Origin: Pseudomonas sp. BP8
Lineage (GTDB): Bacteria > Pseudomonadota > Gammaproteobacteria > Pseudomonadales > Pseudomonadaceae
Direction: 5' to 3'
DNA length: 64,000 nt
NCBI RefSeq assembly: GCF_017875955.1
Contig: NZ_JAGINK010000001.1
Span: 3,068,501-3,132,500, forward strand
The translations under genes were made by a program, and so were the position numbers. Every line of letters starts with the position of its first letter. Position 1 is the first letter of the stretch. Shown piece by piece: positions 35,503 to 44,077 of this stretch. The notes beneath the pieces are model-generated. The model was not told the DNA's origin. It made no database searches and saw only the letters and a program-made list of their open reading frames with translations.

Positions 35503-36305
35503 CAACCTCCTTTGAACATGACACCGAAAAAGACCCTGACTTGCTTGAGCAGGAAATCAACGCCAAACGTGAGCACATCAGCGACCTGGTCGATGCCTTG
35601 GAGCAGCGCCTGAGCCCGGGACAACTGATGGACCAGGTATTGGCCTACGGCAAAGGCAACGGTGGCGAGTTTTTCCATAACCTGGGCACAACCTTGAAGA
35701 ACAATCCCGTGCCGACCACCCTCACGGTACTTGGCCTGGCCTGGCTGGGCCTCAATCAGAACCGACCGTTCAACCCCGGCCCCGCGCATAGCGGGCCGGG
35801 CCTGGGAGAAAAACTGGGCGAGGCGGTCGACAGCGTCAAGGGCGCCTTCAGCCATGCTGGCGAGGCGCTGCACGATGCCAGCCACACCATGCGGACCAAG
35901 GCCCACGACCTGGGTGACCGGGCCGGAGCGTTAGGGCAGGGCGCGCGGGAGTCGGTGGCAGGCTCCGCTGATAGCCTGCGAGGCACCGCGCAGCAGATCG
36001 GCGATCAGGCGACAGCGCTGAAGGGCCAGTTCGATCACCTGCTCAAGGAGCAGCCATTGGTGCTCGCCGCGTTAGGTATCGCGCTAGGGGCCGCGCTGGG
36101 CGCCGCGCTACCAAGTACGCGCAAGGAAGATGAGCTGATGGGTGCCAGCAGTGATCGCTTGACTGACACCTTGAAGGCCAAGGGCGAGCAAGCCAAGCAA
36201 GCGGTAACGGAGACCGTGAGGCAAACCACAGCAAAGGACGCGCCTAGCGGTACTCACCGAGCAAGCGAGACGGATCTTTCGTCAGGTCTGGGCTTCCCGT
36301 CCTGA
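35499..36305 (+). CDS. DUF3618 domain protein
   Basis: A 268-residue protein opening with the DUF3618 motif DLLEQEINAKREHISDLVDALEQRL. A region of weakly repeated alanine-rich amphipathic helices follows (GEAVDSVKGAFSHAGEALHDA, GARESVAGSADSLRGTAQQI), reminiscent of LEA-like or apolipoprotein-like repeats, together with two short hydrophobic patches. The ATG overlaps the previous stop (ATGA). The trio YqjD-like, YqjE-like and DUF3618 recurs in pseudomonads and looks like an envelope or osmotic-stress unit. No enzymatic motif is seen. Confidence 0.75.
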   Translation: MTTSFEHDTEKDPDLLEQEINAKREHISDLVDALEQRLSPGQLMDQVLAYGKGNGGEFFHNLGTTLKNNPVPTTLTVLGLAWLGLNQNRPFNPGPAHSGPGLGEKLGEAVDSVKGAFSHAGEALHDASHTMRTKAHDLGDRAGALGQGARESVAGSADSLRGTAQQIGDQATALKGQFDHLLKEQPLVLAALGIALGAALGAALPSTRKEDELMGASSDRLTDTLKAKGEQAKQAVTETVRQTTAKDAPSGTHRASETDLSSGLGFPS

Positions 36306-36344
36306 TAGCGGCCAAGTCATTTGGCGGGGGTGGGGAAACCCTGA

Positions 36345-36657
36345 TCAATTGCCGCCGACACTCGCCCAGAACGCTTCGGCAGATTGGCTGAGAAGTGCCT
36401 TTGGGCGAGTGAGGTGAATTTCGAGCGGTATATCCCAGCTTTCGTCGAGTGCTCTGACCAGGCGTCCGTCGAGGGTTTCCTGCTCGGTGAGGCTCTTGGG
36501 CAACCATGCCACGCCTTTGCTCTCCAGGGCCATGGACATGAGGACCGCAGCAAGGTGGCTGCTGAACAGCGGCTTGAGGTGGAGGTAGTCTTCTTTGCCG
36601 CGCAGTCGGTGTGCAACGATCCGGCCCAGTCCAGACTCATGGGTGTAAGCGAGGTAG
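36345..36657 (-). pseudogene. C-terminal fragment of a LysR-family regulator
   Basis: About 104 codons on the minus strand read as the end of a LysR effector domain (LAYTHESGLGRIVAHRL, SSHLAAVLMSMALESKGVAW, LPKSLTEQETLDGRLVRAL) and close with a normal stop. Upstream of about 36657 the similarity stops and no DNA-binding domain is present, so some 190 residues are missing. The break abuts a gene remnant on the other strand. Confidence 0.7.
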
Positions 36658-36661
36658 CATT

Positions 36662-36778
36662 GGCACCATTGCCATTGCCAAGTGGGACAACGCGTTCGAT
36701 GTCGAGGCGTGCGAGCGTGAAATCGCGGCGATGAAGCACGAGAAGGCCATGCGCAAGGCCCTGCTGGCGCAAAAATAA
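36662..36778 (+). pseudogene. 3' fragment of an unidentified gene
   Basis: About 38 codons in one frame read GTIAIAKWDNAFDVEACERE and then an Ala/Lys-rich helix ending LLAQK before TAA. Codon use and the clean charged C-terminus look like real coding sequence, but there is no start or upstream domain. It begins where the LysR fragment ends, pointing to a deletion or rearrangement junction near 36660. I do not recognise the family. Confidence 0.4.
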
Positions 36779-36892
36779 TCGGTACAGTGCCCCGGTCATG
36801 GCGCAGCAGACACGGCATGCCCGGGTAAGGGGCGTACGGAATCCATCAGCGTTTGCGCGGTCAGTTCTGGCATCTCTGTCAAGGAACCGACC

Positions 36893-37477
36893 ATGCGCAT
36901 TCCCCGTCTGTTTTGCCTGCTTAGCCTGTCGGTGCTGGCCGGCTGCCAATATCTGCCGCGCAGCTATTACTTCACCCCGCCGGAAAACGAGCCGAACCCG
37001 GCCTGGATCCGCATCGTCAACTTCACCCAGCACGCCGAGATCTATCAGTACGAGGGCGGCGTTCGCTCAGGTGGGGCGGTGCGGAGCGGGCCGCTGCCGT
37101 TGGTCAACACCCAGGACAAAGGCATGCCCAAGGCGGGCCAGGACCTGACGTTCGACTTCTACGAGTCGCCCCTGCGGCCTGGTCTTGAAACCCATGTGGA
37201 CATGTTCTGGGAAGGCAGCGAGACTCGTCACTGTTTCGTCTCGGCCACGTTCATCCCCAAGGCCGGTCAGTACTATCAGTTTCTGATGTCGTCGGGTGCA
37301 AGCGGCACCTGCAGGATGTCGCCGACGCTGGTCGAGCGTGATGAAAATGGCAGTGGCTGGCACCTGAAGCCCAACCCCGATGTCACATACCCGGACGGTA
37401 GTGCTGTCGGCAAGACCTACTACGGCGACGACCGTTACAAAGATCCGAACTACAAGCCGTTCTCGCCGCCGATTTGA
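36893..37477 (+). CDS. Lipoprotein of unknown function
   Basis: A 194-residue exported protein with a lipobox SVLAGC (Cys18), hence a lipoprotein; Gln at +2 favours the outer membrane. The mature part has a beta-rich pattern (WIRIVNFTQHAEIYQY, GQYYQFLMSSG) and a tyrosine/proline-rich tail (YYGDDRYKDPNYKPFSPP). No domain is recognised. AAGGA lies upstream of the ATG. It is followed after 16 bases by the DUF72 gene and probably shares its transcript. Confidence 0.75.
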   Translation: MRIPRLFCLLSLSVLAGCQYLPRSYYFTPPENEPNPAWIRIVNFTQHAEIYQYEGGVRSGGAVRSGPLPLVNTQDKGMPKAGQDLTFDFYESPLRPGLETHVDMFWEGSETRHCFVSATFIPKAGQYYQFLMSSGASGTCRMSPTLVERDENGSGWHLKPNPDVTYPDGSAVGKTYYGDDRYKDPNYKPFSPPI

Positions 37478-37493
37478 CAACAGGAGCGCTGCA

Positions 37494-38210
37494 ATGATCC
37501 ATCTTGGCTGCGCCGGTTGGAGCCTGTCACGGCCCTACGCTGGGCACTTCAAGGGAGACGGTAGTCACTTGCAGCGCTACGCCGCCCGGTTGAACGCGGT
37601 AGAGATCAATAGCTCGTTCTACCGCCCGCATCGCCCCGCAACCTATGCGCGGTGGGCGTCTTCGGTGCCCGAACAGTTTCGTTTTTCAGTCAAGGTACCC
37701 AAGACGATAACCCACGTGCAGCGCCTGCAATCGTGTGAAACATTGCTTGATGGATTTATCGAGCAGTGCAGCCAGCTTGGCGATCGCCTCGGTTGCCTCC
37801 TGGTGCAACTGCCGCCTTCTTTGGACTATGACGCTGATACCGCCCAGCGCTTCTTCGAGCGTTTGCGAGAGCGGTACGCCGGTGGGGTGGCTGTCGAACC
37901 GCGCCACGTTTCGTGGCAGGTCGCCCGGCCGATGCTGGTAGCACTGCAAATTGCCCAGGTTGCCGCGAGCCCGCCGCGTTTTGACAGCGATGCGCTACCT
38001 GGAGGATGGCCAGGGTTGGTGTATTGGCGGCTACATGGGCAGCCGCGGCTCTACCACAGTGAGTATTCGGACGACTACCTGCAGCGCCTGGCACAACGTC
38101 TCCATGTCAGTGAAGCTGCAAAAGTGCAGACCTGGTGCATCTTTGACAACACCGCGTCGGGCGCAGCGTTGGCCAATGCACTGGCCATCCAGGCCCTCAT
38201 CAACGGCTGA
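37494..38210 (+). CDS. DUF72 family protein
   Basis: A 238-residue protein with the DUF72 opening (HLGCAGWSLSRPYAGHF), NAVEINSSFYRPH, FRFSVKVPKTITH and the C-terminal VYWRLHGQPRLYHSEYSDDYL. The family folds as a TIM barrel related to endonuclease IV and sugar-phosphate isomerases, but its activity is not established. The start at 37494 has AGGAG upstream; longer frames enter the lipoprotein gene. It is shorter than some members and lacks nothing obvious. Confidence 0.85.
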   Translation: MIHLGCAGWSLSRPYAGHFKGDGSHLQRYAARLNAVEINSSFYRPHRPATYARWASSVPEQFRFSVKVPKTITHVQRLQSCETLLDGFIEQCSQLGDRLGCLLVQLPPSLDYDADTAQRFFERLRERYAGGVAVEPRHVSWQVARPMLVALQIAQVAASPPRFDSDALPGGWPGLVYWRLHGQPRLYHSEYSDDYLQRLAQRLHVSEAAKVQTWCIFDNTASGAALANALAIQALING

Positions 38211-38280
38211 TGCAACCGAATCAAACTTTTACGGGCCGTCAGGTTCTTCTGAAAACACACACTCATTTCAGGAGCGCTTC

Positions 38281-38505
38281 ATGGAACACAGCGACCGCAA
38301 ACAGCAAGACAAGGTCCCCCGGCCGATTTCTTCGGAGCAGGCGCAACAAGGTGAGTCATCGCCCGATCCGGTGCTCGAGCGTCCAGACCCCAATACCGAG
38401 GCAGTGGACAAGGTGATTACACCGACTTCGATCAAGGAGCAGGAAGAGCAGGCGCGACAAATTGAACGGCGCCTGGCGGATGTAGAAAACAAGGCCAGGC
38501 GTTGA
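38281..38505 (+). CDS. Hydrophilic 74-residue protein
   Basis: ATG at 38281 with AGGAG upstream. The sequence is charged and proline-rich in its first half (RPISSEQAQQGESSPDP) and a probable charged helix in its last 25 residues (EQEEQARQIERRLADVENKA). There is no hydrophobic segment. It is 70 bases after the DUF72 gene. Like the 52-residue protein at 32859 it fits the pattern of small disordered stress proteins; the function is unknown. Confidence 0.65.
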   Translation: MEHSDRKQQDKVPRPISSEQAQQGESSPDPVLERPDPNTEAVDKVITPTSIKEQEEQARQIERRLADVENKARR

Positions 38506-38548
38506 CCGTGGGCGTCTCGTAACGCTAACTCATTGATTCAGGAAAAAC

Positions 38549-38583
38549 CCTGTAGGAGCGCCGCACCGCCGCTCCTATAGGGT
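38549..38583. repeat. Short REP-like hairpin
   Basis: CCTGTAGGAGC and GCTCCTATAGGG flank GCCGCACCGCC and form an imperfect hairpin between the convergent small gene and mtlD; its last bases run into the mtlD stop region. Confidence 0.55.
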
Positions 38584-40800
38584 TTGCGCCGGTTCAAAAG
38601 TGACTGATTGCGCTGACGCCGCGGGCTCCATGTTCATTTGCAGATCAAGCGGGGAGCCGTCCTCGAGCATGAAGGGCATTACCCAGTCGCTCGAATTCTG
38701 CCGCTGCAGGTGCCGAAAGTTATCTGCAATAAGGTCGATCAGCTCCTCGTCTTTGATCGGATCCAACCCCGGATAAGGTTTGCCGTTGTACTCGCCGTCA
38801 TGGCTAAGCACCGCTTCAACACTGCCATCGTTGGCCTTGTACAGTTGCTGGATCTTCTGTGCTTCTAGGTCCTTGCCATCGTTGCAGCGCAGCGCATAGT
38901 GCACGGCGAGGGCTGCGCCGAAGGCCAAACCCGGCGTGTCGATGCCGTGCTTGCGTGCCAGCTCGATACTGCTGAGGATGCGCTCGTGACGCTGAAGCTT
39001 GCGTAAGGGATCGCGGCCAACACGGGCGCAAGGGTCTTTGAACGAGGTCTTGCAGCGCTCCAGAAAGGTTTTTGCAAAACCGCTGACGGCGTCTGACATT
39101 TCCGGGTTTTCAGCCATCAGCGCAGGCCCGACTTCCTGCCTGATCAAGCGTTCGGCCAGCGCACTGACGCGGGCATCGCCCATGCCTTGGCCTACCCACG
39201 AATAGCCCAGCAGGCTCGCGTACCAGGCGATGATGGCGTGCGGGCCATTCCACAAACGGTTCTTGATGACCTGGATCTGGGCGATGTCGCTGACCGTTTT
39301 CACCTGGCGCAAGCGTTCGAGCAGGTCGCTGCCGCGCTCGACATACAGCGGCATGTCCGGCTCGCTGTTGAACAGAATCAGATGCAACTGGCTCAGTGCG
39401 CTGCTCGACTGCACGAAGGGCCTGAAGCGGCCGATCAGGCGTTCGTACTCAGGCACCGGGGCGGAAGGCTTGCGGGTCACCGCGGGCTCGTCGTCCAGGC
39501 TGTTCTGGAACATCTGCGACTTGATCCGCAGTTGTCGCACCAGCGCGTCATTGCTGATCTTGGAGACGATGCGGCTGACCACCGTTTCAGCGAAGTGGGT
39601 CTTTTGCAGGACCTGCTTGCTGATCTCTGGCGAGCACAGCAATTCCAGCTCCGCCTGGACATGCAGACGCACGAAGGCGGCGCCGCCAATCTTGTTCAGC
39701 ACGATCAACAGGGTCAGCTCGCGACCACGGCGCTCGAAACGTCGGAGCAAGCCTTGCGCAATGACCTTGGCCTGTTTGCGGATCGCTTGCTCGGGCAGGC
39801 TCAGGCCGATGATCTCGGCGCTGTTGTACATGTCGATGACCGCATCGTCATTGTCCATGTCGATCATGCGCACGTTTTCGATGGTCTGGTCGAACGAGGT
39901 GGCCCCGTAGCGCACGCTGTAACGGCCGAAGGCGCTGACGGTTTCCCTGAGCATGCGCGAGCGGGTCGCGGCGATGATTTCACAAGGCCGGGTGTAACCG
40001 TCCCAGTGAGAGAACACCTGGGTCAGATAGCCGCCGCCGATAGCGCCGAAACCATGGATGCCTACGCGAAACTGGTTCAGCGATGAAGGAAACGGCTCAC
40101 CCAGCTCGGGCATGCCCAGGTCGGGCACGCACTCACTCAGGTCGGCCAGAAACGCGTTCATGCTGCGGTATGCCTTGAGCGCACCGGCCTTGACCTCGGC
40201 TGCTGGCGGCTTGATGTCTTCGATCAGAATCGCTTGCCCTTCGGCGCGGATGGCCGAAAGCAGACCGTTTTCCGAGTCTTCGAGCATGAAGCAGTTGCTC
40301 GGCTCGCAATTGAGCGCGCTGGCGGCGCGGAGGAATATTTCCGGGTGGGGTTTGCCCTGGCTGACTTCGTCGCCGCACACGGTGATGTCGAAGTACTTGA
40401 GCACATTGGCGTTGATCAAGTACTCCTCGGCGATGGCACGGCGACTGGAGGTGGCGACCGCCATGGTCAAGCCGGACTTGCGTAGCCGTTCCAGAACTTC
40501 CAGCAAACCGGCCTTGATCGGTACGCCATGATTGCGCACATATTCCAGCTCAAGCTCATCGGCGCGCTGGCGAATTTGTGCGTAGGGGAAGTCTTCACCG
40601 TTGTGAGCCTTGGCGAGGGCTTCGGCTCTTTTCGCGCTAAGGCCCAGCGAACCGATCAACGTCTCTTCGCTCAATGCCTTGCCGAAAATTTCCATCGAAG
40701 CTTGTTTCAATGTCTTGAAGCGCAAGCGCTCGGTATCGAACATGGTGCCGTCCATGTCGAAGATAGCGCTGAAAATTCGTTTGCCCTGAAAAAAAATCAT
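38575..40800 (-). CDS. mtlD: Bifunctional mannitol-1-phosphate phosphatase/dehydrogenase
   Basis: A 741-residue fusion. Residues 1-225 are a HAD phosphatase of the beta-phosphoglucomutase type (D15 and D17 in FDMDGT, K150 in GKPHP, D175 in LEDSENGL). Residues 245-741 are a long-chain mannitol dehydrogenase domain with an NAD(P) loop GIHGFGAIGGG (248-258) and the catalytic set K513, N518 and H521 spaced K-x4-N-x2-H. The same architecture is known for Acinetobacter baylyi MtlD, which makes mannitol from fructose-6-phosphate as a compatible solute under salt stress. The ATG at 40800 has AGGGG upstream. The gene is monocistronic. Its stress-gene neighbours fit an osmoprotectant role rather than mannitol catabolism. 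Confidence 0.86.
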   Translation of the reverse strand: MIFFQGKRIFSAIFDMDGTMFDTERLRFKTLKQASMEIFGKALSEETLIGSLGLSAKRAEALAKAHNGEDFPYAQIRQRADELELEYVRNHGVPIKAGLLEVLERLRKSGLTMAVATSSRRAIAEEYLINANVLKYFDITVCGDEVSQGKPHPEIFLRAASALNCEPSNCFMLEDSENGLLSAIRAEGQAILIEDIKPPAAEVKAGALKAYRSMNAFLADLSECVPDLGMPELGEPFPSSLNQFRVGIHGFGAIGGGYLTQVFSHWDGYTRPCEIIAATRSRMLRETVSAFGRYSVRYGATSFDQTIENVRMIDMDNDDAVIDMYNSAEIIGLSLPEQAIRKQAKVIAQGLLRRFERRGRELTLLIVLNKIGGAAFVRLHVQAELELLCSPEISKQVLQKTHFAETVVSRIVSKISNDALVRQLRIKSQMFQNSLDDEPAVTRKPSAPVPEYERLIGRFRPFVQSSSALSQLHLILFNSEPDMPLYVERGSDLLERLRQVKTVSDIAQIQVIKNRLWNGPHAIIAWYASLLGYSWVGQGMGDARVSALAERLIRQEVGPALMAENPEMSDAVSGFAKTFLERCKTSFKDPCARVGRDPLRKLQRHERILSSIELARKHGIDTPGLAFGAALAVHYALRCNDGKDLEAQKIQQLYKANDGSVEAVLSHDGEYNGKPYPGLDPIKDEELIDLIADNFRHLQRQNSSDWVMPFMLEDGSPLDLQMNMEPAASAQSVTFEPAQTL

Positions 40801-41205
40801 AAAGTGATGCCCCTGTAGTCTTGCGGATTCTTTCGCTGCCAAAACCTGGACGAGCGAAAACTGCGAATGCACTGCAACGCTAAGGAGTCAGGTCGGGGGC
40901 AAGCGATCTAGCGGGTTGCGCGCAGGCGCGACGCAGAGGTAAGGCGGGACGGAGCGGGGAGTGCAGAGGAGGCTGGCAAGCTTTGCGGCACCGCGGCTGC
41001 CAGCTTTGCGGTTAACTTCACGCCCACTGGCTGCAGTGTGATCTGCAGACAGTGAGCGGAAAAAGCGATGGATACGTGTGATTCCGAGCATAAGGTGCTG
41101 TGCTTCCTTCGTCGTAATTGATAGTCCTTTTTAAGCCTTGCACGTATCCGCCGTGAGATGCAACCCGCAAGCGGCAATCCAGAGCGGCGCAAGTGGGACG
41201 GGTGT
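40801..41205. other. Intergenic region upstream of mtlD
   Basis: About 400 bases between the start of mtlD and the end of the kinase gene, both on the minus strand. No open frame has a family resemblance or a ribosome-binding site. The stretch must hold the mtlD promoter, but I cannot identify one with confidence. Confidence 0.4.
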
Positions 41206-42387
41206 TCAGTTGGCGCTTTGGCTAACCGGGAAGCTGACGCAGAACATCGTGCCCTGTTCAGCCGTGGAACTCACTGTCACATCGCCGCCATGCGCCCGGC
41301 TGATCTCTCTGACGATGAACAGGCCAAGCCCTACGCTTCTCACGTCGGCATCGAGCTGACTGAGCCGTGTCATGGGTTCGAACAGCTTGCTGAGCGAAGC
41401 CTCAGGGATAGCCTCACCGTCGTTGTGCACGGTCAACATTGCCACGCTGGCGGTAACGGTGGAGGTGATGGTTATCGGCCTGGCGAGGTCGCCGTAAGCC
41501 ACACTGTTCGCAACCAGATTGCCGATGACCTGCTGGACCCTGTCTGCGTCCAGCTCGGCACTGCCCACGCCAGCGTGTTCATGCACCAGCACAGCCTGCG
41601 GAAAAGTGACGCGCAACTCGTTCACGCTGCGCTCGGCGAGGTCGTGCAGGTCAGTGCGCTTGCATGAAATGCCGATGCCGTGGCCCACCCTGGCCAAGGC
41701 AAGATCCAGGAGGTCGGCGATCATGCGCTGAGCACGCTCAGACGACTGGCTGATGTGACCCAATAGCTGGTTTTCCTTGGCGGTGCGCTCGCCTCGGCCC
41801 AGCAGTTCGGTCGCCATTTTGATAGCGGTCAGGGGGTTCTTCAGGTCATGGCTGGCAATGGCCACCATTTGCTCGGCGAAATGCGCCCGTCGTTGGGCCA
41901 CTTCATAGGCAGCATCCAGCTCGAGCTTGGCCTGGCGCAGAGCCGCTTCTGCGCTGGTTTTTTCCCGCAGCAGTTCCTCTGCGCGGCGACGGGCCTGAAG
42001 CAGTTCGCGTTCGTAGCGGTCCCGGTCAGTGGTGGCGAACAGCGCCAGCTCGTGGAGCGCGCCGCCGCTATGCTCGCGCCTCACGCCATTGAGCAGCAGG
42101 GTGATGGTCTGGCCGTGGGCCGTCGTCAGGTCGAGTTTTACCTCGCCTACCGCGCCTTGCATCTGCATCAGTGGCGCCCAGTGGGTTTGGTGAAAGATTC
42201 GCCCGCCGATGCTGAGCAGGTCCTGGAAACGGCGTTGGATCAGCGCGGACTGACTGAGACCGAGCCAGCTGCTGAAAAGCTGATTGCTGCGCAGGATCGT
42301 GCCGTCTTCCCTGGTCACCACGAGGCCACAGGGAGCACCTTCGAACAGGGCCTCTGAGTCGGGCAGCAGGGGTTGATCAGTCGCCAT
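41206..42387 (-). CDS. PAS-domain sensor histidine kinase
   Basis: A 393-residue protein without transmembrane segments. Residues about 10-120 form a PAS domain (LFEGAPCGLVVTREDGTILRSN, similar to RsbP-type PAS), 121-168 a coiled coil, then a HisKA domain with H180 in SHDLKNPL and a HATPase domain with the N box (IGNLVANSVAYG) and G box (VGLGLFIVREI). No response regulator is adjacent. The ATG at 42387 lies inside the end of the RsbQ-like hydrolase gene, an 11-base overlap that implies coupled translation. By analogy with RsbQ-RsbP, the hydrolase may supply or process the ligand sensed by the PAS domain, but here the output is a kinase. Confidence 0.87.
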   Translation of the reverse strand: MATDQPLLPDSEALFEGAPCGLVVTREDGTILRSNQLFSSWLGLSQSALIQRRFQDLLSIGGRIFHQTHWAPLMQMQGAVGEVKLDLTTAHGQTITLLLNGVRREHSGGALHELALFATTDRDRYERELLQARRRAEELLREKTSAEAALRQAKLELDAAYEVAQRRAHFAEQMVAIASHDLKNPLTAIKMATELLGRGERTAKENQLLGHISQSSERAQRMIADLLDLALARVGHGIGISCKRTDLHDLAERSVNELRVTFPQAVLVHEHAGVGSAELDADRVQQVIGNLVANSVAYGDLARPITITSTVTASVAMLTVHNDGEAIPEASLSKLFEPMTRLSQLDADVRSVGLGLFIVREISRAHGGDVTVSSTAEQGTMFCVSFPVSQSAN

Positions 42388-43192
42388 GTTCACCTTGCCA
42401 AGGCAGGAGAAAACGGTCCATTGCCGCAGCGCACGCTTGCGGAGCACTCATGTGTGGGCAATGACCAATATTTGTGATCAGTTCAAGAACGCTGTTGGGC
42501 AGGTGTGCATGCATGTACTCCCCCACTTGCTGGGGGGCAATCAGATCATCCGAGCATTGCAGGATGAGGGTCGGCGTAGGCAAGCCCTTGATGTCTTCAC
42601 GGTTGTCGGACAAGAAGGTTACCCGGGCAAATTGCTTGGCGATTTCTGGCTCTGTGCAACAGAAGCTGTTGGTGAGCTCTTCGCCCAGTTGGGGTTGGCC
42701 AGGCGCGCCCATGATGGTCGGCGCCATCGCACTCGACCAGCCAAGATAATTGCCGTCGAGGGTGTCCAGCAGCGAGTGGATGTCGGCCTGCGTGAAGCCC
42801 CCTGCATACCCCTCGCAATCGATGTAGCAAGGAGAAGGGCTGACCATTACGTGTGCTGCAATCCTGCCGGGAGCCAGGCGATCGGCCAGCACGCCGACCA
42901 TTGCGCTCACCGAGTGGCCCACAGTGATCACCGGCCCCGCGGCGCAGTGGTCAATGACTTCGAGCAGGTCTTGGGCATAGCCTGACAGGGCACCGTGCCG
43001 GTTGCTGTCATAGGCCGCCAACGCCGAGCGTCCTGCGCCAAGCAGGTCATACAGGACCACACGAAAGCGGCTGGTAAAGTGCGGGAACAAGTAGTGCCAC
43101 ATGGTCTGGTCGCAGCCGAAACCATGCGAGAACACCAAGGTTGCACGGCCTTGGCCAAGAACTCTCACATTATTCCGGCGCTGTATTTCCAT
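42377..43192 (-). CDS. RsbQ-like alpha/beta hydrolase
   Basis: A 271-residue alpha/beta hydrolase of the RsbQ/D14/KAI2 group. It shares with Bacillus RsbQ the FGCDQTMW oxyanion region, VLYDLLGAGRSALAAYD, the nucleophile in GHSVSAM (Ser94), ILQCSDDLIAP (Asp216) and GHCPHMS (His244), and similarity extends along the whole length. RsbQ is needed for energy-stress signalling through the PAS phosphatase RsbP, and its plant relatives are butenolide receptors. The overlap with the PAS kinase gene strongly suggests a two-protein sensor. It has no signal peptide, so it is cytoplasmic. Confidence 0.85.
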   Translation of the reverse strand: MEIQRRNNVRVLGQGRATLVFSHGFGCDQTMWHYLFPHFTSRFRVVLYDLLGAGRSALAAYDSNRHGALSGYAQDLLEVIDHCAAGPVITVGHSVSAMVGVLADRLAPGRIAAHVMVSPSPCYIDCEGYAGGFTQADIHSLLDTLDGNYLGWSSAMAPTIMGAPGQPQLGEELTNSFCCTEPEIAKQFARVTFLSDNREDIKGLPTPTLILQCSDDLIAPQQVGEYMHAHLPNSVLELITNIGHCPHMSAPQACAAAMDRFLLPWQGEHGD

Positions 43193-43307
43193 GCATCGCT
43201 ACTCCACTCAGCCCAACGTGCGTTGGCCAAAATCAGAATAGTGCAGCGCAATCAGAGCAAGGGCAATATGCCATGGTATGCGACCCCTTTTATTTGCTGG
43301 CTGCCAC

Positions 43308-43799
43308 TCAGATCAGGACGTAGTCGCTGTGCTGCAGCATGCCTTGATGGGGGCCCTCGACCAGTTGCACATAGCGCCCTGCAATCAGGTCGATTGGCAG
43401 ACAGTCGTCGACATCGAGTACCGCGTCGGTGTGGGGCTGCAACCAACCTGTCGCCATGCGCTGCTTGCCCAACCGCTTGGCGGTGGCCTTGTCGGTGGCA
43501 GCCACCAGCAGATAGCGGTGCGCCTCGCCAAACACCTGGCGCTCGTAGCCACCCAGGTTGAGGAAGAACAGGCGCATGGCACCGGGCTGTGGCGCCGCCT
43601 GGCTGAACTCGACGCGATAGCCCTCTACGCCATGAACTTCCAGCCAGGAGTCGATGTGCAGGCCCTTTGCGCTACCGAACCAGGCGTTGCGCAATTGGGG
43701 ATAGGCCTGCTCCAGAGAGTCGGCTTGGGCGAAAACCACGTCGTGGACCTCGATGCTGGCGCGAGGGTGGCGTCCGCCGAGCATGACAACGTAAAGCAT
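43308..43799 (-). CDS. DUF1543 domain protein
   Basis: A 163-residue cytoplasmic protein with the DUF1543 features GGRHPRASIEVHDVVFA and LFFLNLGGYER. The C-terminal half repeats a related beta-alpha pattern (HRYLLVAATDKATAKRLGKQ), suggesting a tandem duplication of one unit. The function of the family is unknown. It is 115 bases from the RsbQ-like gene on the same strand and could be read through into it. Confidence 0.75.
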   Translation of the reverse strand: MLYVVMLGGRHPRASIEVHDVVFAQADSLEQAYPQLRNAWFGSAKGLHIDSWLEVHGVEGYRVEFSQAAPQPGAMRLFFLNLGGYERQVFGEAHRYLLVAATDKATAKRLGKQRMATGWLQPHTDAVLDVDDCLPIDLIAGRYVQLVEGPHQGMLQHSDYVLI

Positions 43800-43938
43800 G
43801 GTGGTTCCTTGGGTTTGAGAGAGGCTTAGTATCAGCTCTTTCTAGGGCTTCGTGTCATTCATCATTTCGCGACACAAGGCCACTCCCACAGAGAGAATGC
43901 GCCAGCTCTCAAGGCTGATTTGCACCGGCCAATAGAGA

Positions 43939-43952
43939 TGTAACCGGTTTCA
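43939..43952. promoter_or_regulatory. PtxS operator in front of the gluconate dehydrogenase operon
   Basis: TGTAACCGGTTTCA matches the PtxS operator TGAAACCGGTTTCA at 13 of 14 positions. It lies 125 bases before the first gad gene. A lone REP unit precedes it at about 43866-43892. Confidence 0.75.
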
Positions 43953-44077
43953 AAATGTTGCTGGAGCAGCTAAATTAGTCGGCTGGCCTCCATCACTTCG
44001 CTGTTGGAGCGCACCACCCGATTAAACAACCAGACGGCGCAACGCCAAGGCCGCCCTGACCCTGATGAGAATTCGAC

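Noticed and set aside
36317..37033. A 238-codon minus-strand frame over the LysR remnant and into the lipoprotein gene
   Set aside because: The LysR similarity is in a different frame, and the lipoprotein on the plus strand has a clear lipobox and start signals.
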